A stretch of DNA of 53,351 nucleotides from an uncultured Lachnospiraceae bacterium (lineage in GTDB: Bacteria > Bacillota > Clostridia > Lachnospirales > Lachnospiraceae): assembly GCA_910588535.1 (NCBI GenBank), contig CAJUOO010000016.1, forward strand, positions 1-53,351. The letters run 5' to 3'. The notes beneath the pieces are model-generated. The model did not search any database, was not told where the DNA came from, and saw nothing but the letters and a program-made list of their open reading frames with translations. Within the stretch, counting starts at the first letter, position 1; every line of letters begins with the position of its first letter. This document shows, piece by piece, positions 42,804 through 53,351 of the stretch. Made by a program: the position numbers and the translations under genes.

Positions 42804-45800
42804 CTATTTTCTTAGCTTTTCGACATTGACCTCACAGGAAACCAGCTTGCCACCTACTCTTGCGACTACATCTGTTGTTCCCTCACGACGTCCTGTCACA
42901 ACTCCCCTTCTGGTGACAGTGGCAATTCGTTTGTTTCTGGAGAACCATGTCACTGTGCTGTCCACTCCATCGAGATACAAGTCAAAGGTATCATATTGTT
43001 CCAGAGTGACAGAAGTTGCATTTAATCCAAGAACTGTGATAGTGGAGGTTCCTTCTATTCCACTTACACTGGAGATCGCTGTTATCTGTGCGACACCCGG
43101 TCCCACTGCTCTCATATTGCCATCGCTGTCAATTGTCACCACAGACGGATTTTCTGATACCCAACGGATAGCTTCTGTTGTGTTCCTTGGCTGGGTTCTT
43201 GCCGTCATAGTTCTCGTCTCTCCCACAACTAACGTTGTAGCAGGAGAATCCACACGTACATTTGTAGTTAATATAATCGGTGTTACAATAACTGTACACT
43301 CTGCATATACTCCACTGCCATCTGCCGCAGTTGCTCGTATCTTTGCCTCACCTGCACCAACACCTGTCACAAGTCCTAAACTGTCAACTCTCGCCACAGA
43401 AGCATCTGATGTCGTCCAATTTACCCTCTGCACAGATGCATAATTTGGCTCAATTGTGTAAGTAAGCTGATACGTATCTCTCTCCATAATACGGATAATT
43501 GTCTGGTTTAACGTGATCTTTGTCGTCGCGTCAATAACTGTTACCTTACAGGTTGCTGAAACCTTACCATCATCCTGCGCGGTTGCAGTGATAATTGCCT
43601 CACCAAGATTTACACCATGAATATTTCCCTCTGAATCAACAATAACAATGGATTCATCACTGGAAGTCCACTTTAATTTCTTCTTCGTCGCACTTGCAGG
43701 CAAAATTGTCGCTGTAAGTTTTTTATTCTTACCTTTAGCGAGATAGGTTTCCGTCTCGCTTAGCGTGATGGACTGAATATCTTCTTGTACAGTGATTGTA
43801 CAAGTAGCCATCAGACCACGCTCTACCGTCTTGACGATAATAACTGTTACACCACCCTTTACACCTGTGATAAGACCATTCTCATCCACAGTTGCAATCG
43901 ATGGATCCGCCGACTCAAAAGTTACCTCCTGATTGAGAGAGTCGCTTGGCCGCACGGTCGCTTTCAGAAGGAATTGCTCACCAACCTTGATCGTCTCTTG
44001 ACGGGAATTCAGTGTTAAACCAGATACTGACTCCACAACTGTCACCACACAGATCGCCGACAGCTCAGGGTTATCCTTACTTGTCACTGTAATCTCAACT
44101 GTACCTACCTTACGAGCTGTCACAGTACCATCCTGCTCTACAAAAACAGTATCTTCATCAGATGATTCAAATATAACAGCCTTATCATAAGCACCTTCTG
44201 GTGTAATCTTTGCACTCAGGTAAAATACTGTTCCTTTTTTCACCGTAATGCTGTAATAATTCAACTCTATGCCTTCTGCTGGCACGAGAACTGTAACCAC
44301 ACATTGGGCTTCCAATCCATTTGAAGTTCTTACTGTAATAATCGCACTGCCTGCAGCAACGGCTTTTATTACACCATTATTTACTGTTGCCACTTCTGGG
44401 TTTGAACTTTCCCACGTCAAAGATGCATCCGTGACAGTCTCTGGTTCTATTTTTGCCTCAAGCTGATATGTTTCACCCACTCTTAAACTAATTGAAGTTG
44501 GATTAAGCTCAATGCCGGTTGCTGGATTTTCAATAATAATCGTACAGGTGTCAGCAATTGCTGTTCCTGCGACTGTCGCAGTAATAATAGCCGTACCCAC
44601 TGCCTTATAAGTGACTACTCCTGTTTTTTCATCAACTACTGCTATATTTTCATTATTACTTTTCCATATAACCTCAACCTTATCATCTACATACCCTATA
44701 GGTAGTAAATCGTACTTCAATTCACAAGTTCCTGTGCCATCTTTATCTAAGTAGCCTTTTACAGATTTATTTTCTCCTTCTACTACTACTTTTTCACCTT
44801 TTATCTGAATACCTGTAACTTCGGATACAACCCGAATAGTAATAACAGCTATTTCTACTTGCGCTGTATCATTTGTCACCACTGCTACATACGCTTCTCC
44901 AACTTTTAAACCTGTTACACGTGCCCTTAAAATATTCCCTGAATTTTCCACCAATTCAATGATTTCTTCAGCATTAGTTCCATTTTTATTTTTCAAAACC
45001 CATTTAATTTCATCTTTAGAATAATTTGGTTGATTAGCTCCTGTAGACTTTATTTCTAATTTTAGTTCTGTAACTCCTCCTATAGGTATAGTAGCAGATG
45101 GGTCAGGGATAATTTCTGCACTATCAATTCCCGGAATAACTATAATCTCACATGTTGCACTTATTGTAGTCCCATTGATTTCCTGTACAGCTGTTACAGT
45201 CACTATATCTCTATTTGTTGACTTCAAACCAGTAATAACGGCTGACTTTCCTTTTGGTTCTATTTGAATAAACTCACCATCATCATCCGCTGTCCATGTT
45301 ACGTTTTCATTATTGATACTTGAAATAGCATTTAACGTAAATTGTCCACCAACTGCAATCGTTTTTTGTGTTGCATTTAATTTTAATGTATCTGCAATAT
45401 GAATTTTTACTTCCTTACTTAATACAGGATTATATCCACTCACACTATTCGTTGGTGGATAGTTATCAAAAACTTCACATTTTATTGTAATAGTTTCTCC
45501 ACTCTTTTTCCCAATTATTTTCATCTCAGAATAATTTCCGTCATTAAGAACCCCTTGACCCTCTGCACTAAAATTAGGATCTATATCATCCATCGGCAAA
45601 GGTATTCCATCTGTGGTTCCATTTAAATACGTCCATTCATACCTATATTTTCCTGAATTAGACTTGCTTACTACATTAGTAGATAACGTAATAGTTCCCC
45701 CAACATTAATAACTTCTACTTCATCTACCATATGTTTATTTGTTATTCCTTTTAGCAATGCAGACTCAACATCTATAACTACAGTATCTGTCATGATAGG

Positions 45801-47141
45801 ACCATAATACTCAAACTGTTCAAATCCTTCATAAAGAGAACGTGCCTCTAAAGTTACTTGCCCAAAATTATTTGCTGTAAATCCTTTACCATTTTCAAGA
45901 AATAATACATCATTTGTATCTACTGTATGTGCATCATAGTTTTCATATGATTTCCATGATAATGATTTCCCAGCATCATTTGATATACTTTTAAAATCAC
46001 GCTGCTCTCCATATTTCATACTAAACTTAGACAATGTAGAACCTTTTTCTTTAATTTCTGTTGCCACCATTACCTTAAATAATTTTTCCACAAAAATAGT
46101 ACTAGTAGAATCACCATTCAAGTAAATTCTTCCTATCAAATGTGTGATTCCCGCTTTCAAATTTGGAACTTGAACTTTATATGGGATCACAGAAACATTA
46201 ATATCATTCTCTCCATTTTCTGGTGTTGAAGGTCTTATAAAAGATGCATTTCCATTTCTATCAACAGAAATTATTTTTGATGTTCTATTTTGTAACATAC
46301 TATTTCCTGCTACTGGTTCTTGTAACTCTATTTTTTCATTTGTTTCTGCATCTATATAGAACCAATGAATCTTACATGAATCAATGTCAGCATTATTTGC
46401 ATAAATATTTTGTTCTAATGGTAATTGTATTGACTCATAACTACCCAAATCTCCTGTTTTAAGTGCTATGTATTGTTTTGCATCTGAAGTTGTTGTATCA
46501 TATATCATTAAAGGACTTCCAATAAAAATTTTTCTGCTTAATTGAAGCTCTGGAGCTTTTACATACTTTTTTGTATCTCCATCTATCTTTTCAAATACTG
46601 CTTTGCCATCGGGAGATTCATGATATCCTTGAGCTGTTATATTTACTGTAATAATTCCTGCTGCACGTGCATTAAAGTATAAGGTTTTTACACCATCCAT
46701 ACCTATTTCACTAGCCTTTAGTTCACCCACATCCATCACTTTATCTGCATTACTTTCATCTTCAACAAAATATGACCACATTACTCTATCACAAATTCTT
46801 TTCCAATCCCCTTCTGCTGTTCCATTTATAGATAAATATGCATCTAAATATCCTGTATTTACTGACTGAAAGCCTCCCTTGTCAACCACTTTCATATTCC
46901 ACTGTACTGGTGAAATTCCATCAGTATCAACAAAATCAATATCTCCTGTTCCTCCTCCCTTAGAAGTTCTAAACCAGATTTTCATCTGGCCACTTAATGG
47001 TTCCGATGTAGTTGTTTCTGTATCACCTTCTGTGCGTGGTGCAGTTGCATCCGTCTTCTCTAATCTTCCACTTAACAGCGGTGTCAGCAGCAAAACTATT
47101 GCCACCACAACCCATAGCTTCCTCAACCGTAACCGTTTCAT
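42804..47141 (-). CDS. Large secreted protein with bacterial Ig-like (BIG2) repeats
   Basis: This 1445-residue protein starts with a signal peptide (KLWVVVAIVLLLTPLLSG, residues about 9-26). From about residue 590 to the end it consists of roughly nine or ten BIG2-type Ig-like repeats of 80-85 residues. Each has a form like VGETYQLEAKIEP, LTWESSNPEVATV, VIKAVAAGSAIITV and CVVTV. The first 560 residues are less repetitive, contain an atypical Ig-like region, and are read from visibly more AT-rich DNA. No LPXTG sorting signal, SLH domain or C-terminal membrane anchor is seen, so it may be released or bound by the repeats. GGGAGG precedes the ATG. An adhesin or matrix role is typical of the family but not shown. 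Confidence 0.85.
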   Translation of the reverse strand: MKRLRLRKLWVVVAIVLLLTPLLSGRLEKTDATAPRTEGDTETTTSEPLSGQMKIWFRTSKGGGTGDIDFVDTDGISPVQWNMKVVDKGGFQSVNTGYLDAYLSINGTAEGDWKRICDRVMWSYFVEDESNADKVMDVGELKASEIGMDGVKTLYFNARAAGIITVNITAQGYHESPDGKAVFEKIDGDTKKYVKAPELQLSRKIFIGSPLMIYDTTTSDAKQYIALKTGDLGSYESIQLPLEQNIYANNADIDSCKIHWFYIDAETNEKIELQEPVAGNSMLQNRTSKIISVDRNGNASFIRPSTPENGENDINVSVIPYKVQVPNLKAGITHLIGRIYLNGDSTSTIFVEKLFKVMVATEIKEKGSTLSKFSMKYGEQRDFKSISNDAGKSLSWKSYENYDAHTVDTNDVLFLENGKGFTANNFGQVTLEARSLYEGFEQFEYYGPIMTDTVVIDVESALLKGITNKHMVDEVEVINVGGTITLSTNVVSKSNSGKYRYEWTYLNGTTDGIPLPMDDIDPNFSAEGQGVLNDGNYSEMKIIGKKSGETITIKCEVFDNYPPTNSVSGYNPVLSKEVKIHIADTLKLNATQKTIAVGGQFTLNAISSINNENVTWTADDDGEFIQIEPKGKSAVITGLKSTNRDIVTVTAVQEINGTTISATCEIIVIPGIDSAEIIPDPSATIPIGGVTELKLEIKSTGANQPNYSKDEIKWVLKNKNGTNAEEIIELVENSGNILRARVTGLKVGEAYVAVVTNDTAQVEIAVITIRVVSEVTGIQIKGEKVVVEGENKSVKGYLDKDGTGTCELKYDLLPIGYVDDKVEVIWKSNNENIAVVDEKTGVVTYKAVGTAIITATVAGTAIADTCTIIIENPATGIELNPTSISLRVGETYQLEAKIEPETVTDASLTWESSNPEVATVNNGVIKAVAAGSAIITVRTSNGLEAQCVVTVLVPAEGIELNYYSITVKKGTVFYLSAKITPEGAYDKAVIFESSDEDTVFVEQDGTVTARKVGTVEITVTSKDNPELSAICVVTVVESVSGLTLNSRQETIKVGEQFLLKATVRPSDSLNQEVTFESADPSIATVDENGLITGVKGGVTVIIVKTVERGLMATCTITVQEDIQSITLSETETYLAKGKNKKLTATILPASATKKKLKWTSSDESIVIVDSEGNIHGVNLGEAIITATAQDDGKVSATCKVTVIDATTKITLNQTIIRIMERDTYQLTYTIEPNYASVQRVNWTTSDASVARVDSLGLVTGVGAGEAKIRATAADGSGVYAECTVIVTPIILTTNVRVDSPATTLVVGETRTMTARTQPRNTTEAIRWVSENPSVVTIDSDGNMRAVGPGVAQITAISSVSGIEGTSTITVLGLNATSVTLEQYDTFDLYLDGVDSTVTWFSRNKRIATVTRRGVVTGRREGTTDVVARVGGKLVSCEVNVEKLRK

Positions 47142-47696
47142 CTGTCTAACCTCCCAATACTTCCCGATTTATGCACTATTTTCATTCATATCCTCTTTCC
47201 AAACCCATATTTTACTACATGTGTTCGAAAATCAAGTTACTTTATCTATCTCATTATAGAGTATTTCGGCGATTTTTTCTACTAAATTTAGAAAATTTCA
47301 TAAAATTGTAAAAAATCCTATCAGCCAGTTTATGCCCATAAAACAGCCCTTTTTTCAATTATCACCTACATTTTAATAACATTCTGGTACTAATATACCA
47401 CCTTATTTCAACAAAACCAAAATATAGTTTTTGGTTGTCTCTCTATTAGTTCCCATGATTTGGATAATCTTAAATAATACAAAAAACTCCCATTTTTTTA
47501 ACAGAAGTTTTTCAATACTCCATACATCAAAACTTACCTCCGTATCATGTTACATTTTCCTCATTCACTCGGCTGTCTGTCCGCATACACTTCCATCCGT
47601 TCGGATACAGACCGGTTAGATCTGAACACAACGAAAAACACACTACATACGCTAAACCACGTATATCCTTCACATGTAAAACTCAGCGTAATATTT
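47142..47696. other. Intergenic region before the Ig-like protein gene
   Basis: About 550 AT-rich bases hold no convincing gene. The promoter candidate of the repeat-protein gene is at 47253-47281. The short plus-strand frames here lack ribosome binding sites and recognisable motifs. Confidence 0.5.
47253..47281 (-). promoter_or_regulatory. Candidate promoter of the Ig-like protein gene
   Basis: On the minus strand a perfect TATAAT lies 17 bases after TAGAAA, about 115 bases upstream of the start codon. The -35 match is poor, so the call rests on the -10 box and spacing. Confidence 0.3.
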
Positions 47697-48485
47697 TCAA
47701 TTCTCGTCAGTCCAAAATTTCTCCATAGTTGTATTAAATATCTGAGATGTGTCCATATTTACACAATGCCCCGCATTTTCAAAAAGCACAACTTTACATT
47801 GTGGTTCTCTGTCCTTCCACATTTTTATTATTTCCAGTTCCATTGGTATATCAAATTTTCCACACCCAATTAATAAGGGATATTCTCTTTGTTCTGTCTG
47901 ATATTTGTTCACCATACTATTCAAAGACGCTAAGTACATAAATGACTTCTTTGGGAATTGAACATTCATGTCATAAAAGTCATTTTGAGCCTGCAAAGTA
48001 AATGCGGATATTTTCTTATTTGATTTTGCAAACCACTTTATAGAAAACAAAGCTTTTAACATCATAAGCGCCTGTGACGCGCTATTTTCTTTCTGCATTT
48101 TCATATCGAAATTATTGATATCATATCCACCGAAACAAGCAAGAGATTTTACCATATCAGGATAATGGTTTGCAAAATCCTGTGCTAAAACAGCGCCTAA
48201 AGAAACTCCCACAATATGTATTTTTCCAATCTTTTCTGTTTTCATAATATCATATATCCACGCCGACATTTTATCTATGCTGTCACCCTTTTTTGTATCT
48301 GTTGACTTTCCATGACCGATAGTGTCAACTGCTAATATATTATATTTATTACTAAAATATTCAATCTGTGTTCTGAACATTCTATGATCAACAAAAGCAG
48401 CATGAAAGAAAAGCACCCATTCATCACATTTCCTTCCGCTAATATAATATGTAATAGGTGAATTATCTATTTTATATTGCTCCAT
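47697..48485 (-). CDS. Alpha/beta hydrolase
   Basis: This cytoplasmic hydrolase of about 262 residues has WVLFFHAAFVDHRMFRTQI (oxyanion region, with HAAF instead of the usual HGxx), VDTIGHGKS, the nucleophile elbow GVSLGA near residue 95, and the catalytic His in ENAGHCVNM near the end. The acid is probably the Asp in GKFDIP. The substrate is unknown. Several in-frame ATGs occur (48515, 48497, 48485); 48485 fits the family start. It borders the decayed insertion-sequence region. Confidence 0.8.
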   Translation of the reverse strand: MEQYKIDNSPITYYISGRKCDEWVLFFHAAFVDHRMFRTQIEYFSNKYNILAVDTIGHGKSTDTKKGDSIDKMSAWIYDIMKTEKIGKIHIVGVSLGAVLAQDFANHYPDMVKSLACFGGYDINNFDMKMQKENSASQALMMLKALFSIKWFAKSNKKISAFTLQAQNDFYDMNVQFPKKSFMYLASLNSMVNKYQTEQREYPLLIGCGKFDIPMELEIIKMWKDREPQCKVVLFENAGHCVNMDTSQIFNTTMEKFWTDEN

Positions 48486-48559
48486 ATCGTTTACCATTCC
48501 TTTCGCTTCGCTCAAGACACAAACAAATTATGAAAAAACGTTGTGCCTCTTCCACTCTT

Positions 48560-49686
48560 TTGGACCTATGTCAATACTTTTGACAAAAAATTGAGAGATT
48601 ATATTGCTTTTTTGAGTTCCTCATCTTCCTTTTGTCATGATGTTTGATAACTAGTAGCGCTATGTATCCTCTTACGGGTATACCACCCTTCTATGTACTC
48701 AAAGATTGCTCTGCATGCTTCCTTTATATCTTGATAAGTATGAAGATAGATTTCTTCCTTTTTCAATACTGAATGAAAGAATTCCATGCACGCATTGTCG
48801 TATGGATTTCCCTTTCGGCTATATGAATACAACATTCCTTTCCCACTCAGGCAATCTTAAAACGCCTAGCTCATATATTGGCTTCCAAGGTCGCTGTGCA
48901 AAAGGCTCCCTTTTGTATCTCTCACATTCAGGCAGGCATTCTTTACCACTTCCACTACCAGTTCCGCTGTCATAAAATCCCATAGGCATAGTCGATGATT
49001 TTACGGCTGCACAAATCCATGAGATCCATCTTTTTTCTGCACATGGATGTAGGTAATATCTGTACACCACTTTTGGTTGATGGTTTCTGTCCCAAAATCA
49101 CGTTTTATGATATTCGCTTTATCCTCTGAGCCACTGTCATGATTGGCATGGTGGTTATATTTCTTTACCACAATAGAACGTAACCCCTGCTCTGTCATAT
49201 GCCTGTTTCACTTTCTGACCAAACGCGTCATACTCCTGCCACCTGTTTGAAGGTACACAAACCAGAGCCTTGTAATTGGTGCTTTTTGAGAATTTCAAGG
49301 CATTACAAAGCTATGACACAGAGTAATAGATTAAGTTATTCTGGATAAAAACAACCATCTGAGCTATGGTTGTTTTGCGAATATGGGCAATCACTTTTTT
49401 CAATATTTCGTTCTCGATCTTACGGGCTGGATTTCTTTCTGTCGTGCCTTACACTCCTTAAGGGTGATAGTCTCATCATCTGATACCTTGATGGGGAAAC
49501 CATTCTACCCAACCGCATAAGTACTTCTACGCCATATTCACGTTCCAGTAGTTCCTCCGGCATTGTATAGAGCTACAATCTGCTGCTTGAACTCCGGGGT
49601 GTAAGATTTTTGATTTTTTACCATACCTTTCATCTCCTTTACTCTTTCACTTGATAGTATAGATTGTTCAACTTTTCCTGTCCACA
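48560..49686 (-). mobile_element. Decayed IS3-family insertion sequence
   Basis: Remnants of both IS3-type frames are visible on the minus strand. The orfA start at 49624 (MVKNQKSYTPEFKQQIV) is cut by a stop after about 28 residues. OrfB pieces follow: KWCTDITYIHVQKKDGS near 49050-49090, and at 48635-48835 SRKGNPYDNACMEFFHS, YIEGWYTRKRIHSA, the DDE C-terminal signature. At least three frameshifts or stops break it. The outer ends (tggac near 48561 and gtcca near 49679) give only weak terminal repeats, so the borders are approximate. Confidence 0.8.
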
Positions 49687-49724
49687 CTTATATACTAACA
49701 CCATAACTTACCACAATCAAAAGT

Positions 49725-49990
49725 AAGAAACCATCTTATTTTAATATCAAATACAGACAGATCAAAAAGCGCCACAAACACAAGAAAACAATCATTGTCG
49801 TTGCAAGGATGTTAATGGCCTGTATTAATTACATAGTTTCTGAAAAGAACCCCTCCCCCAACGGATTATGAAGAATTGATGGCGTCTCAAAATCATGTAG
49901 AGCGAGTTATGCTTGAGGGCAATATTCTTTCTTACCTTGAATCCTTTGGTTACGATGGTTTCAAGTCGGAAAATGCAACAATAACTAACA
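49725..49990 (+). pseudogene. C-terminal remnant of an IS110-family transposase
   Basis: On the plus strand one frame reads RQIKKRHKHKKTIIVVARM then ACINYIVSEKNPSP, which resembles the end of IS110 transposases. A frameshift at cccctccccc joins it to a second frame with DYEELMASQNHVERVM and ILSYLESFGYDGF. The rest of the transposase is absent. Confidence 0.6.
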
Positions 49991-50876
49991 ACTGTTCTAC
50001 CTACCATATTTGTAAAAATGTGAGGAGTTATAAACCTTTATATAAATACACCAATAAATTTTCTTTATTTTTCACTCTTCATCCCTGATTTAATTCAGAA
50101 AACTTTTATACCACTCAATGTTACTATTAACGTGGTATGATTATTTCGAATCTTCAACATAATGATGCTTCCTTTCGAATTGACATCACTATAAATAGAA
50201 CAATATATTTTAATGGAATTTTTTATGTATATCTAGCACAACAGGTTAAATTAGCAATTTTTTTACTTCTGCTTGTATATGTTCATATTACTATTATACA
50301 TTTAGTTTAATCCTTGACTTATTTTTTATGGTAGTTGATAAATTATCTTACTATATTAAGAATAATTCTATCCATTAATTACCCATTATTCTTTAATAAT
50401 AATTATAAATAAAAAAAGAGGAATGTCAATAATCACCAAAAAAGATTATTAGATAATTCCAAAAAGTAAAATGGACAATAATAAGATTTATCTTGGTTTT
50501 TGGATCAGACAGCTTTTCAAATCTTCCACAATACGCCTTTCTTCTTATTTGACAATACTGTCATGACCATGAAAACATGTTCCTCAAAGTCCTCTTTGTC
50601 ATTAAAATCAATTTTTTGTTATGTAGGTAATGATTGTTCATTACGATATGTCCTTATTGTACTCCACTCAAAAAACTGCCATAGTTTCATTACTCATTTG
50701 GTTATGGACTTGTTACGTGATAGTTCGCCATTTTGCTGGGAAAGGTAAAAATCCCTCTTCTCCCCAACAGACTCTTCAAAACTGTATATAGCAAAGCTTA
50801 TTTCACTCGCCTACTGTAGAACATGAAAGCATAAAAAACTGCGTTCTTGTGTCTCCCCAAATTAATAATAGAAAAG
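49991..50876. other. AT-rich region without recognisable genes
   Basis: Only short frames without ribosome binding sites are present. The stretch lies between two decayed transposases and may hold further unrecognisable remnants. One 82-codon plus-strand frame at 50500-50748 has no known motif and is not called. Confidence 0.5.
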
Positions 50877-51531
50877 TCAAAAAATGATAACATTATTCTT
50901 TGTATAGAATATAGGCATTACATGACGTATCATGGAGATTTCTAGTTTTAACTCCTTTTTCTGCCACATGTGGTATACAAGTGGAACAGAAAGATAATGA
51001 ATCTTGTCCTTCTTCCATACTGGCACACATAATATGACACTTACAAAACAGTGTCCATTCAGATGATTAGAGCCCTTGTGTGCGACATGGTCAAAAATGG
51101 TAGAGATGTTCTCAAATACTTTACTGAACTTTGAGACCATCGTATCATCAATACAAAAAAACAGTCTGTGACTGTAATTTTTCTGGTATCAGTTTTAAAG
51201 CTATAGAAATAGTAGTGTTCATAAAGTTAGAATAATCCGCCTTAGCATAGGAACATGCATAATATAAAGTATTGAGGGAATTACTGGTAATGCCTGATAA
51301 TAATACCTGTACAGGGAACGAATAAAATCCGCAGATTTCATCACCAGAATAGATAAAATAGCAGAAACAGTGTTTCAATTGTGGGCATAGAAAAAGTATT
51401 AAAATAAACAAAAAAATAAAGCTACCGTCTACCAATGAGGTTATTTTCTTTTCCTTTTTTGAAAGTTGTATAGTGAGGTAAAATATATAATAAATCCTTG
51501 TTACAGCCCAAAAGAAAATGAAAGATAACAA
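50877..51531 (-). pseudogene. Fragment of a DDE transposase (copy A)
   Basis: Two minus-strand frames joined near 51145 give LSGITSNSLNTLYYACSYAK, then IDDTMVSKFSKVFENIS, FDHVAHKGSNHLNGHCFVSV and MIRHVMPIFYTKNNVIIF, where homology ends before the expected catalytic CDSWY. IDDTM holds the first catalytic Asp. The sequence is clearly related to copy B on the other strand but is a different, more decayed lineage. The family is probably IS4- or IS701-like (not certain). Confidence 0.65.
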
Positions 51532-51754
51532 GGGCTTTCAATGTCTTTGCACAAATTGACATAATAATTCTATAATTGAGACTATAAGGAATCTTTTCAT
51601 ACAAACGGTTTATCATGAACTATTTCTTTTCATTATATCCAATATATTTTTACACCAGTTTACAAATTTTTGATTTTAAAAAAATAAAATACAAACTTAA
51701 TCTCTTTGCGATATAATTTAAGCGTCTAAACAAAAATATTAACGAAAAATGATG

Positions 51755-53056
51755 AGTTTGTATCTACCGCTTATTATACCTTAAGAATTCCATTTTTAAC
51801 AGACTGTTTTTATATTTTCAAGATTATTTTTCCTCTACCTCCAGGCCAACTGCTAGAAATCTGTTCCTGCTGGTCATCTCCATTTTGGCCATGGACATTT
51901 TCCGTTCGGTACGTTTTGCCCACAATCATGTGATTTCGAGACTATCCGATACTTCACTCAATACATTTTACTATACACTTAAAACAGATGCCTATGATCA
52001 TTCTGTCTGGAATGATGTCACTGTGGCGAAAGTGATCTGGGCTGTCCCTGGTCCTTTGGAAGACCAGCCTGTTTTTTTTATTGATGATACTATGATCGAA
52101 AAATCTGGCAAATATTTTGAACTTTGTTCTAAATTATATGATCATGCCGCCCACAATGGCTCCAATTACCTCAATGGACACTGTATGGTCAGCCTCCTAC
52201 TTTCTTTCCGGTATACCAGGATGAGAAAATCCGCTATCTGTCTGTCCTGGTAGGTTTCTGACTCTGGGATAAGGAAAAAAGCAAACTCACTTTGGCCGCT
52301 GAACTGGTGGCACAGGCCCTGAAAAATATAGACCCGGACCGTCAGGTGAGCCTGCTGTGTGACAGTTGGTATCCAAAAGCGGAAGTAACTGCTCTTATGG
52401 AACAGTTTGAAAATCTGGAAATGGTCTGTAACGCCAGGGTGGATACGGCTCTTTATGGGTTTCCTCCCACCAAAACCGGGAAATAGGGTCATCCAAGAAA
52501 GCGCGGGAACTGGATTCATCTGGATGCGGTCGTCCTTAACGAACCGAAAAGTGGTGACTGGCTGATAGGTGCGACGCCGGTTATCACCAACCTCTGGAAA
52601 GACAAAACGATATATACCCTGGTTACTGCACCTAAAAATGGTAAAGGGAGCCGCCTGTTTTTATGTACTGCTGATCCCAGAACCATTTCCTTTGACTGGG
52701 AAAACAGCACTGACAAAACAGCTTATTCTTATGGATCAGAAAATGCCTTTTATCTACCACTGGCCTGGTATGACCTGAGATAGAACATCGAGATTTCTTA
52801 TTCTAAAGGGAAAACCTTCTGGTCTATGGAGAAATACCGAGTTCGTAGTAAGGAAGGAATCGAGCGGCTGGTGAACCTGATCAGTCTGTCTTATAGTGCC
52901 ATGGCCCTGCTTCCTTACAACGATAAAACCTTTTCCGAGTATCAGTCCGCTAGCGCCCATGAAACCCGGTATGAGATTGGCCAGCAAATTCGGACAGATA
53001 TCTTTTATACAGTTTCGGAAGACTTCTCGAAACGATTAAAAATTGTTCTGCCCTGA
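51755..53056 (+). pseudogene. Degenerate DDE transposase (copy B)
   Basis: Nearly a full transposase can be followed on the plus strand through three or more interruptions. It starts with MDIFRSVRFAHNHVISRLSD, then PVFFIDDTMIEKSGKYFELC and YDHAAHNGSNYLNGHCMVSL. A frame change near 52200 leads to AELVAQALKNIDPDRQVSLL, CDSWYPKAEVTAL and RVDTALYGFPPTKTGK. A TAG follows, then DWLIGATPVITNLWKDKT, another TAG replacing a Trp codon, and WSMEKYRVRSKEGIERLVNL with the catalytic Glu region. Several stops look like TGG changed to TAG or TGA, i.e. decay by point mutation. Confidence 0.75.
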
Positions 53057-53059
53057 TAA

Positions 53060-53351
53060 AGATGGTAGAAGACTATATTTTATCAAGTTTTAGAAAGTTT
53101 CAAAAGTTGTAAACTGATGTATAATTTTATTTATACCAACTAATTTTCAATTGAATTCAAGAGATAACTTCAAGATAAGCATTAATGACTCTTACCACAG
53201 ACTCTGGAAATTTTTTATACCAATCTTAAAACCTTACTTCTATGATCTTTACTATTTTATTAATAGGAAAGATAAATTAAAAAAATATTTGTGGGACTGT
53301 CGCACTAAGTAATTCGTGCGCAGCTCCTTTTACTTGCAAAAAAATAACTGC
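53060..53351. other. Tail of the window, possible insertion-sequence end
   Basis: No gene is seen. Near 53297-53323 there is a hairpin-like sequence, cgcac / gtgcg, within gtgggactgtcgcac, which has the look of an insertion-sequence terminus. Nothing more can be said because the window ends here. Confidence 0.3.

Noticed and set aside
42826..43443. 205-codon plus-strand frame
   Set aside because: It is antisense to the Ig-like repeat gene and reflects the repeat codon pattern.
48560..53056. Active insertion sequences or an integrated phage
   Set aside because: All transposase frames carry several stops or frameshifts, and no phage structural, integrase or attachment-site signal was seen.
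1..53351. CRISPR array, tRNA or rRNA genes
   Set aside because: No regularly spaced short repeats and no tRNA or rRNA hallmark sequence were found by reading; a covariance search was not possible here.

Overview
The window looks like chromosome from a low-GC Gram-positive gut Clostridia, most likely Lachnospiraceae. Three things suggest this: the housekeeping order ftsK-murE-murF-priA-def-fmt-peptidase-rsmB-rlmN-PP2C-PASTA kinase-rsgA-rpe-thiN, a MurE with the meso-diaminopimelate signature DNPR, and GGAGG-type ribosome binding sites. Nearly every gene is on the minus strand, so transcription runs from high to low coordinates. The species cannot be named from sequence alone.

Region 1 (1-545) holds two long hairpin repeats that share one core but have unrelated, self-complementary arms. 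A related module lies at 40296-40607.

Region 2 (546-21450) is an AT-rich surface-glycan cluster of about 21 kb, probably one long transcript. It has a priming sugar transferase, a Wzx-like flippase, an EpsG/Wzy-like polymerase, two GT4 glycosyltransferases, a WecF-type (GT56) transferase and a possible further glycosyltransferase. Its sugar enzymes point to several unusual amino sugars: dTDP-Fuc4N type (WecE aminotransferase, GT56, formyltransferase), dTDP-Fuc3NAc/Qui3NAc type (GNAT-FdtA fusion plus FdtB-like aminotransferase) and UDP-L-FucNAc type (CapE-like dehydratase plus CapF-like reductase). Decoration enzymes (ATP-grasp, tandem GNAT, PLP enzyme, methyltransferase, WbqC, FemAB) complete it. 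Four genes carry coding-strand poly-G tracts of 8, 9, 8 and 10 Gs inside AT-rich DNA. Two of these genes are out of frame as read (formyltransferase, CapE-like dehydratase) and two are in frame (WbqC, tandem GNAT). This is the expected pattern of a phase-variable glycan locus switched by slipped-strand mispairing, and it is the most interesting feature here.

Region 3 (21451-22124) is a gene-poor gap with strong hairpins. Region 4 (22125-40085) is a tightly packed housekeeping block with overlapping starts and stops: DNA repair, thiamine, pentose phosphate, ribosome maturation, Ser/Thr signalling, rRNA methylation, N-formylmethionine metabolism, replication restart, peptidoglycan precursors and chromosome translocation. 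Region 5 (40086-48485) has the second hairpin-repeat locus, an Fe-S aldo/keto reductase, an FMN reductase, a 1445-residue secreted Ig-like (BIG2) repeat protein and an alpha/beta hydrolase. Region 6 (48560-53351) is a graveyard of decayed insertion sequences: an IS3-family element, an IS110 tail and two diverged DDE transposases facing each other.

No tRNA, rRNA or CRISPR array was recognised.
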